A DNA stretch of 64,000 nt. Source: Sapria himalayana. Lineage: Eukaryota; Streptophyta; Magnoliopsida; Malpighiales; Rafflesiaceae. The translations under genes and the position numbers were made by a program. The notes below the pieces were generated by a model. That model saw only the letters and a program-made list of their open reading frames with translations, made no database searches and was not told the DNA's origin. Location: assembly GCA_029783825.1 (NCBI GenBank), contig JAREIK010000379.1, forward strand, positions 473,340 to 537,339, written 5' to 3'. Position 1 is the stretch's first letter. Each line of letters opens with the position of its first letter. Shown here in pieces: positions 10,534 to 22,149 of this stretch.

Positions 10534-10777
10534 CCAGGGGACGGCCGGACAGATCACGCCACGTCACACGTGACACGCCGCCAGCGCCACGCGTGCCTGC
10601 GTGAATCGGCATGGGACAGACCCGTGTCGGCGTGCCGTGCCAAGGCACGAGCAGTGCCGGGCCAGGCACGGCACGGCACGGGCCCGGGCATGGTTTAAAA
10701 ACATGTCGGGCCGTCCCAGGCACGGCCGAACCGTGCCGTGCCTCGTGCGGGCCGGCCCGGCACGTTTGACACCTCTA

Positions 10778-12639
10778 AGCAGGAGAATGGTAGTTGCAAC
10801 ACTAGTTGGAGATAATGAATATATTCATTTTTGTGATAAAAGATAGTTCATATCACAACACATAACAAGTTGTAATCATGATGTGCGAGCAATAGAAAAA
10901 GTGCAAAGCAAGAATGACATTGATGGTCGCTACATGATTTTCAGGCACAACAAAATAATGAACTATGTGATGTCATGACAAGAAAACTAATGTTGTGACA
11001 AAGAATGCTTTTAGTGAAGAACCCCAAAATAAGAATTTGGTCGCAATAGAAACTTCTAGTTGCAATAGAAAATTTCAAGTAATAGAAAAATACTTGGTCA
11101 TGATATTAAAAATAGGTCATGATATAAAAACCTAAAAGAAATAAAGAAGTGGAGGTCATAATAAGAAATTGAGTTGGGCTAATCTTTTAGAATTTTACAA
11201 AAATAACCCTAGAAGTTCGGACCCAGCATAGAGAGTATAGAAGCATATATTCTTCAGAAACAAAGGAATGGAGACGAACTAGGAAATGGGTAGCTGATGG
11301 TTCTACATATTCTTCCTTTTTTTTATTTTCTTCATTTAGATTAGATCTAGATCAAATTAGTATATTTTTTTTCTTTATTTTCCTTTGGATCTGGAATATA
11401 GCTTATCAAAAATGAGAATCTAAATAATTTGTATGATTATTTCTTAAGAATCACTAGTTGTATTATTTTGAAACCTGAATAGATTTCAAGAATTTAGATG
11501 ATTTAGTTAATTGTAATCGCTATGTCCTTCTTTGATCTATAGTCCATTGGTGATTGTGATCTAGTAAATTAGAAGTGCAATTTTTGTTGGATTGAAGTAG
11601 ATGTTTGTTGTAGTCTTTTTTGTAGAAAGGAGTGAAAGTTTCTTGGAAGTAGAAGTTAAAATCCAAAGAGCAAGTGTTGAACATCAATTAATTTGTTCCT
11701 AATGTTAGTACTTAATACACATCATTTATTGTATCCTACCATGATTTTTAGGAGGGACTTTGAGTGAAACAGAGAAGATAATTCTTAGGGGTTAGTAAAT
11801 AATCAATTTAGTGGATATGTTAGGCTAATAGTGATGAATAAATGACTTTTGCTAGTTTATATATAGAAAAACCTCCATTTTATTCAGAGATGAGGAATTG
11901 AAGCAACTATCAAGATAAATAACTAGAGATATCACCTTGATCTTTTGAGTGATTTGTATCCCTATATTGGCTTAGATATAATCAAGGGAAAAGAAAACTT
12001 TCTAAGATTTTAAGGAAGTGATACCAACCATTTATAAAAACTTGCAAATACACGTCTTGGGAAGAAAGAGACCTATAGTTTTTAGAAAGAATATAAAAGT
12101 ATTGAGAAATAAAAGTATCTCATTCTTATAAAAAGGCTCAAATCACCAGTAACCACTCAAACCTTTGACTTCTAGAGAAGCAAAGTTATCTAATATGTGA
12201 AATATGTAGCTATAGGGACAAATTTAATGATACATGATAAATGTTTTTTGATAGATATTAAGTTTTTCTTCTCTAGAAATAAGCTATGATAAATAAATCC
12301 ATAGGAATTGACTATTTCACAATATTTCATGCTAGTGTTAGTTTCCAATTTATCTTTGTAGATTTCTTTTAATTTTTTTGCTTTGGGTTTTAGTCTTTAT
12401 TTTTAGTATCTTTTAAATAGTAGTTTAAAATATTTTTTTTGGTGGTTCAAATAGTGTGAATATTAGTAGTTTGGATAGTTGGCAAATAATTCTTTTTAAT
12501 TTTCATGAGAATGACATCTGAACTTACTTCCATTTTTTACTACTTGTATGACATGTGCACTTGCAGTGTCATAGACTAAATGAGAGTGATTTAGTCATTA
12601 TAAAAAAAGCAATCATCATATCCATACAACCCTTCTATG
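10778..12639. other. No gene recognised; possible 5' region of the gypsy relic
   Basis: AT-rich DNA without a supportable coding domain. TCATGAT/TCATGAC words recur at 10870-11130, as they do in the spacer at 13380-13960 of the downstream gypsy relic. This suggests, weakly, that the stretch belongs to the same element (LTR, leader or gag). I could not define LTR ends or a primer-binding site. Confidence 0.3.
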
Positions 12640-15600
12640 TTCACTCCACACTTGCCTTTTCTTCAAAGATTCAATATGGTAAAAAGTAAAGATGGATGAA
12701 TAATTTAAAAAATTCCTAAAAATATTTAAGAAGTCAGAAGTGAACATTTTATTTGTTGATGCTTTAACTGTGATACCAAATTATATGAAATTTATAAAAT
12801 AAATCATGAGTAACAAGAAGAACTTGGAATCATATGAGACTACAAGTAATAGAGAATTGTAGTAGAAATATTAAGAGTAAGCTTCCATAGAAACTAAAAG
12901 ATCTAGTTACTTTTTTCTTACCTTTTGTTATTAGAGAATATGTGTTTAGAAAATTAGTATGTGATTTGTGAGTGAGCATTAATATGATCTCATGGATAAT
13001 TATGAAAAAGTTGAATTTGAGTGATATCACTCCCACAATTTTTTTTCATTGCAAATGAAAGACAACTTTTCTAAATTGAGAGGGGTGGAAGCAAGAAAGT
13101 TTATTTTTACTATAGAATTCATGGTACTGGATATTGAAAAAAACAAAGATGCGCTAGTAATTAAGGGAAGGCCTTTCTTGGCTACTGGATAAGTACTAAT
13201 CAATATAAAAAATGATGAATTGAATCTCAAGGTGGATGAAGAGCAATTAAAGTTTAACATTTTTCAAAGTCTAAAGTTTCTTGATGTGGACAAACCAAGA
13301 TGTTGGAGGGTGGACAATCTAAACCCTTCTTATGATAGCCGATTCTTAGACTAATAAAAAGGTGCTCACTTGAAGGAATGGATAATGTAGAAACAAAGTG
13401 GTTCTCATAAAAGTATGATAAAGTCATGATATGTCATGATGGAATTGCAACATATTATGATATTATGCTTTGTTTGACTAAGCCTGACATATGATGAAGA
13501 TATAACAAAGTACCTACCAAGATAAAAAATGTAAAGAAACTGAAGTCATGATATGCACTGATCAAGTGCTATTATAGAGAAGATCACTAGAGAAATGGAG
13601 AAATAAGTCATGATAATTTATAAACAAGTCAAGACTCATGATGTAAAATACACATAGATAGAAATCATGGAACCCGTTGCAAAAGTCACTAAGCACAATA
13701 ATGAAGTAGTGACACATGAAGTTGAAGATGAAACAAATAAAGAAGTCATGATATCTTTTTAAGAAGGTTGTGATGTCTTATGATGAGGCCCCACTAAAGG
13801 ATATCATGACAGATGAAGAAGAGGTCACAATGCAAGATGTAGAAGCTACAAATGATGAGGTAGTGATATAAGTTAATGGAACGACAAGTTTACATGTCAT
13901 GACATCACTTGGAAATATCATGACACCTTGTATACAAAATATAGAAGATGAATTAATCTTGAGAAAATTATCAGAGGATCTACATTATGCTTTCTTGGGA
14001 GATGGGTGAACCAACCCATTATCATTTCCTCTTATTTGACAAAAGAAGTGGAGCATGAAATGTTGATAAAGCTTCGAAAATATATGAATATAATCACATA
14101 TTCATTAGAAAATATTAAAAGAATTAGTCCTTCCATCAAAATGCACAAAATTCTTATTAGAAGACAGTGCAAGACTAACTATGGAGCCTCAAAAGAGACT
14201 AAATCACATGATAATGAAGTGGTGAAAGCTAAAGTCTAGAAGTGGCTAACATCTAGAATTATCTATGTCGTATTCGATAGTTCATGTGTGAGCCTCATTC
14301 ATATGGTATCAAAAAGAGAGGAATCATTCTATTAAAGAATGAAAGGGATGAGAAAATTTCAATGTGTACAATTAGTGGTGGAGAGCATGTATAGACTATC
14401 AAAAGCTGAACAAGGCCTAGAGGAAAGATCACTATTCACTTTTATCCATATATCAAATGTTAGATAAGTTAGCCGTACATGAATACTATTATTTTTTGGA
14501 TGGATATTTAGGTCATAAGTAGATTGTAATAGCTTCAAAAGATTTAAAAAAATATAACATTCACATGTTCACATGAGATTCTATGCTTTCAGAAGGATGT
14601 TTTTTGGATTATATAATACTAAAATAATATTTCAAAGATGTATGATGAAAATTTCATGGATCACATTAAATACGTGATGAAAGTGTTTATGAATGATTTC
14701 TTGCTATTTGGGAGCTCATTTGGAGCTACCTATAAAACATTGAAGTGGTGTTGAAAGAAGCAAGGAACAGAACTTGGTGCTTAACTAGGAGAAATGTCAT
14801 TTTATGGAATCCAAAGGAGTAGTCCTATGACATCTTGTATCATCCAAAGGATTGGAAGTGGATAAAGGAGTAGTCCTAGAAGTGGTGTTGAAAGTGCTAG
14901 TCATGGTGTTCTCATGTGACAAGTTAATATTCTATATAATTGGAGAAAATTTCATTATTTATATGGATATGTAGTAATTCAATATTCAATATATAAAAAG
15001 GATGTAAAACTGAGGCTAATCAGATGGGTCCTTTTGCTCCAAGAATTCAATATAAAGATTAGAGACAAGAAGAATAGTAAAAACATAAAAACAAACTACT
15101 TATCTCACTTGGAGATAGAGAAAAATAGCAATGTTTCAATTAAAATATTAGAAAATTTAAAGGATGGACAACTATTATTTTTAAAAACATAGCAACCTTA
15201 GCATGTTGATTATATGAATTATCTTGCTTACAATATATTACCTCCATTTAATTTTCAGAAAATAAAAAGTTTCACTACAATGTGCAGAGCTATATATGAA
15301 TGACCCTTTGTTATTCAAAAAGTGTGCCAATCAGATGATAGAAGATGTATGTCACAAGAGGAGCAGCTAGAAATAATAAAAAAGTTTTATTCTTTATCAT
15401 ATAGAGGACACTTTTGAAAAGAAGAATAGCTCATAAAGTCTTAGGGAAATATTTTTTTTGATCTCCACTATTTAAAGACTACCAAAAATTATTATGAAGT
15501 TATGATAGATATCAAAGAACTAAGAATATCTTCGAGTACAAATACAATGACTCTAAATAATATCTTGGAAGTTAAAAGTATTTAATATGTGGGGGAATTC

Positions 15601-16545
15601 TTTATATCGGACATTTTCCATCATCTTTTGGCAATTTGTACATTTTTTTGGATGAAGATTATTTATCAAAATGGGTTAAAGTAGCTGCACATAAAAAAAT
15701 AATGCCAAAACAATAGCCAATTTCTTGCACAACAATGTTTTAACGAGATTTGAGGCTCCAAGATGTATTATAAGTGATAAATGGAGCTATTTTTATAATA
15801 AATTAATTGATGGACTACCTAAACAAATATGGAGTGAAGCTTGTAAGAAGCCATCCGTACCATCCACCATCAAATGGCCAATCATGAATTTCTAATCAAG
15901 AAATGAAGACATGTTTAGACAAAATGGTACAAATTTCAAGGAAGATTGGTCTTGAAGATTAGATAATACTATATAGGCATATAGAATAAATTTCAAAAGA
16001 CTCATTGGGATGTCACCTTATAGTTTGGTGTTTGGAAAAGATTTTCATCTACATGTGGATTTGGAACATAAACCATGGTTGGTTGTGAAAAAGTAAATTA
16101 TGATATGGATAGTATAAAATAGAGAAGTTCTTCCAACTAAATAAGCTAGAAGAGATGAAGAATGATGCCTATGAAAGTTTTAGAATTTATAAAGATAAAA
16201 CAAAGAAATGATACGATAAGAATCTACTAAGGAAAGAATTCAAAATGGGTGATATGGTGTTGATATTCAACTCTAGGCTAAACACTTTTCTAGAAAAGCT
16301 GAGATTTTGATGGTTCAAACTAGTTACTATGATCACAGTAACTCCATACGGGGTTGTATGTTTATAAGATCAATAAATATGGACCAAAATACTATCAAAG
16401 AGATTAGAATTTGGAAGAACAATATCATAAACAAAAAAAATATTCTTTGAGAATGACTATTTAGGAAAGTGGAAGCACAATTAGTCAAGTTAAAAATGTC
16501 AAAAATAATGCTTCTTGGGAGGTATCCCAAGCAAAATAGGTTAGA
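12640..16545 (+). pseudogene. Ty3/gypsy pol relic, Athila/Tat-like
   Basis: Plus-strand order of motifs: FKKFLKIFKKSEVNI..VDALT.IPNYMKF (about 12690-12790); the post-protease segment ALVIKGRPFLATG (about 13150-13190); reverse transcriptase pieces LHYAFLGDG (13980), CIDYQKLNKA (about 14390), HEYYYFLDGYLGHKQI (about 14480) and a VYE.FL palm remnant near 14680; RNase H-side RLIRWVLLLQEFNIKI (about 15015-15060); integrase VGEFFISDIFHH, NGLKYSCT and TIANFLHNNVLTRFEAPRCIISDK (about 15590-15780), then MSPYSLVFGK (about 16010); and a terminal LLGRYPKQN near 16515, characteristic of this lineage. Stops and shifts are frequent, and the RNase H core is largely deleted between about 14860 and 14900. Family assignment is strong; clade is inferred from the protease and terminal motifs. 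Confidence 0.88.
13380..13960. repeat. TCATGA-rich spacer inside the gypsy relic
   Basis: Between the protease-side and reverse transcriptase-side remnants, the words GTCATGATA, TCATGATG and GTCATGACA recur about ten times at irregular intervals. There is no fixed period and no recognisable domain. Confidence 0.55.
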
Positions 16546-16808
16546 TTTAAAGTTTGAATAAAATTATCATCAATCATTATCAGAATTCATACTTTTACTA
16601 TCTGTCCATTTGTCACAACAAGCTTTTAAGTTGTGGACATTATTGCAACTTTGTGAAGATGCTAAATGTTATTGTTACTTGACAAATTCTCAAAATTTTA
16701 TTGAGTGATTATTTGTCATCCAATATAGTCCACAAGTATATATGTTATACAAGTAATAAAATGAACGTAAGTTTATATATTAATCCCATAAAGATTTAGT
16801 AGGTATTT
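16546..16808. other. Downstream of the gypsy relic, no gene seen
   Basis: AT-rich, probably the untranslated 3' part of the gypsy element, ending where the CACTA terminus begins at 16809. The three bases before that terminus are TTT. Confidence 0.4.
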
Positions 16809-17270
16809 CACTACAAGAAAATTCTCATATAGCTAAGGATAATTCCCTAGCTAAATGGGCATTTTCCATCTCTAAACGGGATATAGCGATGGACTACCAA
16901 TGGATCAGTTCCCTATCTAAAGTACTTTTTGCTAAAATGTAGCGACGATAAGTGTCCCTAGCTAAAAAGTTAGCGACGAAAAAATTCCTTGTTAAAAAAG
17001 ATAAATTTCCTAGCTATATTAGTAAGATAAATAAGATTTTTTGTCGCTAAGCAAAATATATTGGAAGATTCCCTAGCTAAAGTGCTGGTCTATAAATTTT
17101 AGTGACGGATAAAGTCATATCTAAATAAATTTAGCAATAGAAAATCCGTCTCTAATTTTAATATTTCCCTAGCTAAATTAGCTAGGGAAAATTCCCTAGC
17201 TAAATTATCAATGGATTTTTCGATTGCTAATTTAGCATGGGATTTTCCCTGAATATTTTAATTTCAAAAT
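16809..17270. repeat. CACTA 3' terminus with subterminal repeats (left copy)
   Basis: Repeated CCCTAGCTAAA, TTAGCGACG and complements, about 15 occurrences in both orientations, provide the presumed binding sites for the element's TNPA-like protein. The outer 85 or so bases match, almost base for base, the reverse complement of the outer end at 40990. Confidence 0.85.
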
Positions 17271-19790
17271 TAATTTCAGAATTTAAATTATTTTAAAATT
17301 TTTTAATTAATAATTTAATATTTTTATATCAAATTGAATAAAAATTGAAACTATAAATAATTTATAATAAACAAAAAATAAAATCATTTAATATCTTATT
17401 CTAATTCAAGATTTTACATAATTGAAACAAAAAAATAACAAAATTTTATTTCATTTTATTCATCAACTTATCTACTAACAGTGCATAAAGTATAATATAT
17501 CAATTTATTAACGTTGCTTTCTCTCCATCTGCTCATTCGATCATCATTTTTCTACTACGACAAAGCTGTCCGAGTCACGACACATAATGTCTAGTGAAAA
17601 ATCTCATCACTTATAGAAGTTTTGTATGAGGAATAATGCGGTATCATATCTGTTAAAAATTTAAACCACTCGGTCAAATTAAAAAAAAGTTATGTTTTGA
17701 TACATATATAATCCTACAGTATATATGTAAATATATACAAGCATTTCACTTGTACATATATTACTGCAGTATATGTACATAAAAAATAGTAGTATTATGT
17801 GTACATACAGACTGACTACAAATATACTCCGTATATATGTACATAAAATACTACAGTATTATATGTACGTATATACTAACTTTATTCGTACGTATATACT
17901 TCATTTGGTACTATTGTTGCTGCTCCCAATGCCGCTCCTACAGCTACTACCATTGCCGTTGTCGCTGCCAATACCACAACAACTATCATTTTTGCCGCCG
18001 CCGTGGCTGCCGCCGCTGGCCATCATTGCCACTGGCCGCAGGGTCGGCTGCCGCCGCTGGCCATCATTGCCATTGGCCGCAGCATCGGCTGCCACCGCTG
18101 GCCACTAATGCAGCTTCCAGCACTGCACCTACTGCTGGTGCTACCACTGCATGCCACAGCTGTCGTTGCCGCTGGTGCTTATGCTGCTACAGCCACGACC
18201 GCTACTGTCGTTGCCACATCTACCACTGATGTCACTACTTCTGGTGTGTCGCTGCTTCCGGTGCAGCCGCTGCTTCCACCGCTGCTTTCGGTGCGACCAC
18301 CACTATAGCTGATGCCGCTGCCTCTGTTGCCACCGCTTCTGCCACTGCCGCTCCCACCGCTCCTGCCACTGCCGCTCCCACCGCTCCTGCCACTGTCGCT
18401 CCCACCGCTCCTACCACTACTGCTCCCATCGATGCTATCACCGCTATAGCACCTACTGCTACCACCGCCACCAATACAGCCCTGCCGCTTCCGCTGCCAC
18501 CGCTCACATCACTGTATCCTCTATAACTGTGACTACTACTGATAATAGGCTTTTACATACCTATAATAGGCTAAAACTCTAGGAGACACACAAACATTTT
18601 CACAGATATATAAAAACAGTTATTATAGATATGAACAAACACAAATTAAATTTGATTGTCATACAGCTCAAACTAAAATTTAATTAAATAATTTAATATT
18701 TTTATATTAAATTTAATAAAAATAGAAACTATAAATGAAAATTTTTAATTAAACAAAAAAAATTCATTGAATAACTTATTTTAATACAATATTTTAAATA
18801 ACTAAAAAAATAACAAAAATTATATTACATCTTAGTAATCAATGCATATACCGACTATGCATAAAGTATAATCTATCAATGCATTTCCGTTGTTATCTCT
18901 CTCACTGCTCCTCCAATCACCAACTTTTCGCTACAAAAATGTTGTTTGAATTATGTTGCTTAATGTTTGTTGAAATATGTCTTCACTTATACAATCTTCG
19001 TATGGGAAACAATGCAGTACCATATCTCTACGAAATTTAAACCACTAAATAAAATCAAAATAAATAAAAAAAACTATGTTTTGGTAAATATATATTGTTG
19101 TAGTAAATATGTACATATATACTAGCATTTCACTCGTACATATATTACTGTAGTATACGTACATATAAACTGTGGTATTATGCATACATATATACTGAGT
19201 ACATATATATACTCAGTATATATGTACATAAAATACTGCAGTATTATAACTACTTATATACTGACTATATACGTACATATATACTGCATTTATTGCCATT
19301 GCAGTTGCTCCCACAGCCGTTGCCACTCCTGCCGCTGCTGCCTTTGCCGTTGCCGATGCTGCTGCTTCTGCCATTACCGTTGCCGCTGCCACCAGCACCA
19401 CCACTGTCGATGCCACTACTACTGCCGCTGCCGGTGTTGTCACTGCTATCGCTGCTGCCCCCACCACCACTGACATTGCCGCCACTGCCACAACTATCAC
19501 TGATGCCACTGCTACCATTGATGTCGCCTCTGCCTCTGCTACCGGTGCTGCCACCGCTACCTTAGTCATTGCCACTGCTACCCCCGCTGCCACCGCTGCC
19601 ACCGCCACTGATGCTGCAATCGCTACCACTACTACCACTGCTGACAATAGGCTTTTACATACCTATAATTTGCTAAAACTCTACCCAAAAAATTCAAAGA
19701 CACAAAAAATATTCACATATATATATAAACAAATATTATTGACATGAACAAACACAAATTAAAGTTGTTTGTCATACAGCTTCAACAAAA
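17270..19790. repeat. Tandemly duplicated 3'-tail module with GCN arrays (left copy)
   Basis: Two successive modules (about 17270-18660 and 18670-19790) share the same order. An AT-rich block carries GCATAAAGTATAAT and a TTATAnAA.TTTnGTATG stretch. A cluster of GTACATATATACTG-type palindromic words follows. Next is a GC-rich GCN triplet array (17905-18520 and 19275-19645). Last is a conserved AGGCTTTTACATACCTATAA segment followed by ACAAACACAAATTAAA. Long open frames within the arrays encode only alanine/threonine/valine or leucine/proline runs in all frames and are not genes. The same double module occurs inverted at 38140-40560. Confidence 0.85.
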
Positions 19791-20156
19791 ATCCAAAAGA
19801 TGTCTAGTAATTATGTTTAGAGATAAAGAGAATATTTTTAGAATAATAAAGATAAGATAAGCTAGCCCTCTTTTAGATAAAGCTGAAATCGGTAAATATG
19901 AGACCTAATCACTAGAAGGACCATGGTAATGTCTGAATGCTTTGAATCAGAATTTTTTCTTTTGTCTCACATAATGTGTACAGCAAATATTCATAATTTG
20001 GTTAATCAGAAAAGAAAAGAACAAAACCAGAATAAAAAGAATTGAAACCTGCAAACAAATATCATAATTATTTGCTACACATATATAAAAATAAATAACA
20101 ATTCAGATATAATTTTCATACTCAATCATCCTCATAATTTGTAGAGAATGATATTG
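19791..20156. other. 3' flank of the TNPA-like gene, non-coding
   Basis: Sequence between the TNPA-like stop codon and the duplicated tail. It is conserved in inverted form at 37767-38140 and probably serves as 3' untranslated region. No domain is seen. Confidence 0.5.
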
Positions 20157-22016
20157 CTAGCCTCTCCTGTGAGGATTCGTAGCTAGATCTCTGAATGCAA
20201 TCTATTACGCCAATGCTGCTAACTGTGACTCCATATAGGATATCTACTGTTGCATTACATTTTTAATTTCTTTCATCTCATAATTCATTTCTTTAATTTC
20301 TTGCATTTCTTCCATCAAATTAGTTATCTGCTCATCCTTCTTTTTAATTTCGGTCTCCATAACTATAATACATTCATTTGTTTCTAGTGTTTGTTCGACC
20401 ATCTCATCCACCATTACTGAGACAGATGAATTAGAAGCACGACTGCTACAACAAAATGCCACTCTCTTAGAGCAGATTCCATACACTCGCTGCTTCTTTC
20501 AACCTCCTATTGTCTCCAAATAAATAGGATCATAGTTAATTGGTTGAAGATCCATAGAACTCTCGACTTGTTGATGAGTAGCTGTCCACGTTCCTCCATT
20601 AGGTCCTAAAATAAAAATAGAGAAAAAACTATTCTAGATATACAAAAAATAAAATATATATTTTGCATTCAAAATAATTTTCATAATGTACTGTAGTTTT
20701 ATAAAATCTAATTAATAATACAATTTTTTATAGCAATCATCTGAGACTTGTTGTCAACATACTGACCATCCACTTTCTTCACATGCATCTTCCTGAAAAT
20801 CTCATAAAAATTTGGATCTCGACCCAATTCTCCAGCATAGAATTTGTTTTTATTAAATCATAAAAAAACAAATGATAAAAAGATTTACCTAAATTAATAA
20901 AACCATGCAGAGATTTTATTTATTGGACTATTAGGACAACTATAAAATATAGATATGTTTAGAATTTTAAATTTCTACCAAATCTCGAGCGTGCTCAATG
21001 CTCGACTTTGAACCTCCAGTGTGTCGATAGATTTCTGTACCTTGTCCAACTACCTCACATCATCGATTTTTGCTGGTAATATCTGATTTTTTCTTCACAT
21101 CTGGCTCCTCCTAATAATTAAGCCACTGTGGCCAGTCTTCCTCGGATATAATATCATGTCTTTCTTTCATTTTTTTGATTTAATGTCAAAATCAAAATAC
21201 CATTGAGCAGCTTTGATCTCTCATAATGACTTTATCTTTCCATCAAAATTGGGTGCCCATGTGCACTAATTTTATAAATAGAAAAATGACAAAAGATTTT
21301 ATATTAAGAACAAGAACATAATTATTTACTACTTGAATAATAACCAACATAAAAGTTAAAGTAATTAGATAATTATTTTTCTATGCTTTTATTTTGTTAT
21401 TTTTACCTGAAAGTCATTACAATATGACTCTTTTGTCGATTCAGAAACTTTCTTCCAGGAGAAAGCTTTAGAATCAGCCCTTTTCTTGAAAACCTTTGTA
21501 ATTATAGTCAAATACTTGTGAGATGGAATAAAACTGTACACATAAATAAATAACATTGAAAATAAGCAAATCATGACAATATTAAAAATAACCATTAATA
21601 GTAGCATCAAATTATTTTTTTCAAGTCATTTTTACATATTTCTTTTAGCTCTCATCCAGAATCTCAATTTCTAACTCTACACTGATTGCAGAGGAAGACA
21701 TGATATTTGATGATGTCGTTGGTATTGTAAATGGGGGAATAATCGGTGTAAAATGTGGTGTAGAAGATAGAGATGGATCAAAAGTTTATGCAAGAAGCAC
21801 AATGGGTGGTGGGCTTACATCTGATAAAGGTGATAGTAGAGGTCTCAAAGATGGTGGTGGTGATATAAATGGAGATGGTGATTGTGATGTTGAAGTCTGG
21901 ATATGGTGACTATGAGATGGTACTGATTCTGCAAAATGATGTAACATACTAGATGAATTTGGTTCATTTCTGTGTCCATGTCCATCTACACCACGACCAT
22001 ATCCTTTAGGTGCCAT
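20157..22016 (-). pseudogene. TNPA-like second gene of CACTA element (Transposase_24/Ptta family), left copy
   Basis: The second gene of En/Spm-type elements encodes a DNA-binding protein that recognises subterminal repeats and works with TNP2. From the ATG at 22016 the minus strand encodes MAPKGYGRGVDGHGHRNEPN, then a Ser/Pro-rich segment (PSPFISPPPSLRPLL). After an apparent intron come YSFIPSHKYLTIITKVFKK and FSWKKVSESTKESY (about 21400-21550). Then come pieces around W.PNFDGKIKSL (about 21200-21260) and GRDPNFYEIFRKMHVK (about 20780-20830), and a coiled-coil-like tail rich in E/K/I/M (about 20240-20400), with the stop at 20157-20159. Several exons contain stops relative to the right copy, so I call it broken. 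Confidence 0.75.
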
Positions 22017-22149
22017 CTGTTGTACAAAATAAAATATAGAGCTAAGAATAGAAATATGATGAATAAGCATGCATTTTCGAATAAAACACATCTATAGATT
22101 TCAACAATATATAAAAAGTCTTTGATAGTTTAAATTTATAATAAAATTA

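Larger units (their letters stand above)
7152..10777 (-). mobile_element. hAT (Ac-like) element with degenerate transposase
   Basis: The terminal inverted repeats are TAGAGGTGTCAAACGGGCC at 7152 and its relative TAGAGGTGTCAAACGTGCC read inward from 10777. Both are followed by GC-rich subterminal sequence (CCGGCCCGGCAC). The element is about 3.6 kb and encodes a BED-finger hAT transposase on the minus strand. No 8-bp target duplication is visible (7144-7151 GCTAACCT; 10778-10785 AGCAGGAG), so one end may belong to a different insertion. The leader (9930-10500) has CCGTTGGATT inverted repeats also seen in the second hAT. Confidence 0.85.

Noticed and set aside
17773..18507. Long alanine/threonine and histidine/cysteine-rich frames on both strands
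   Set aside because: All frames across the GCN array are open; content is dictated by the triplet repeat and not conserved in the inverted copy.
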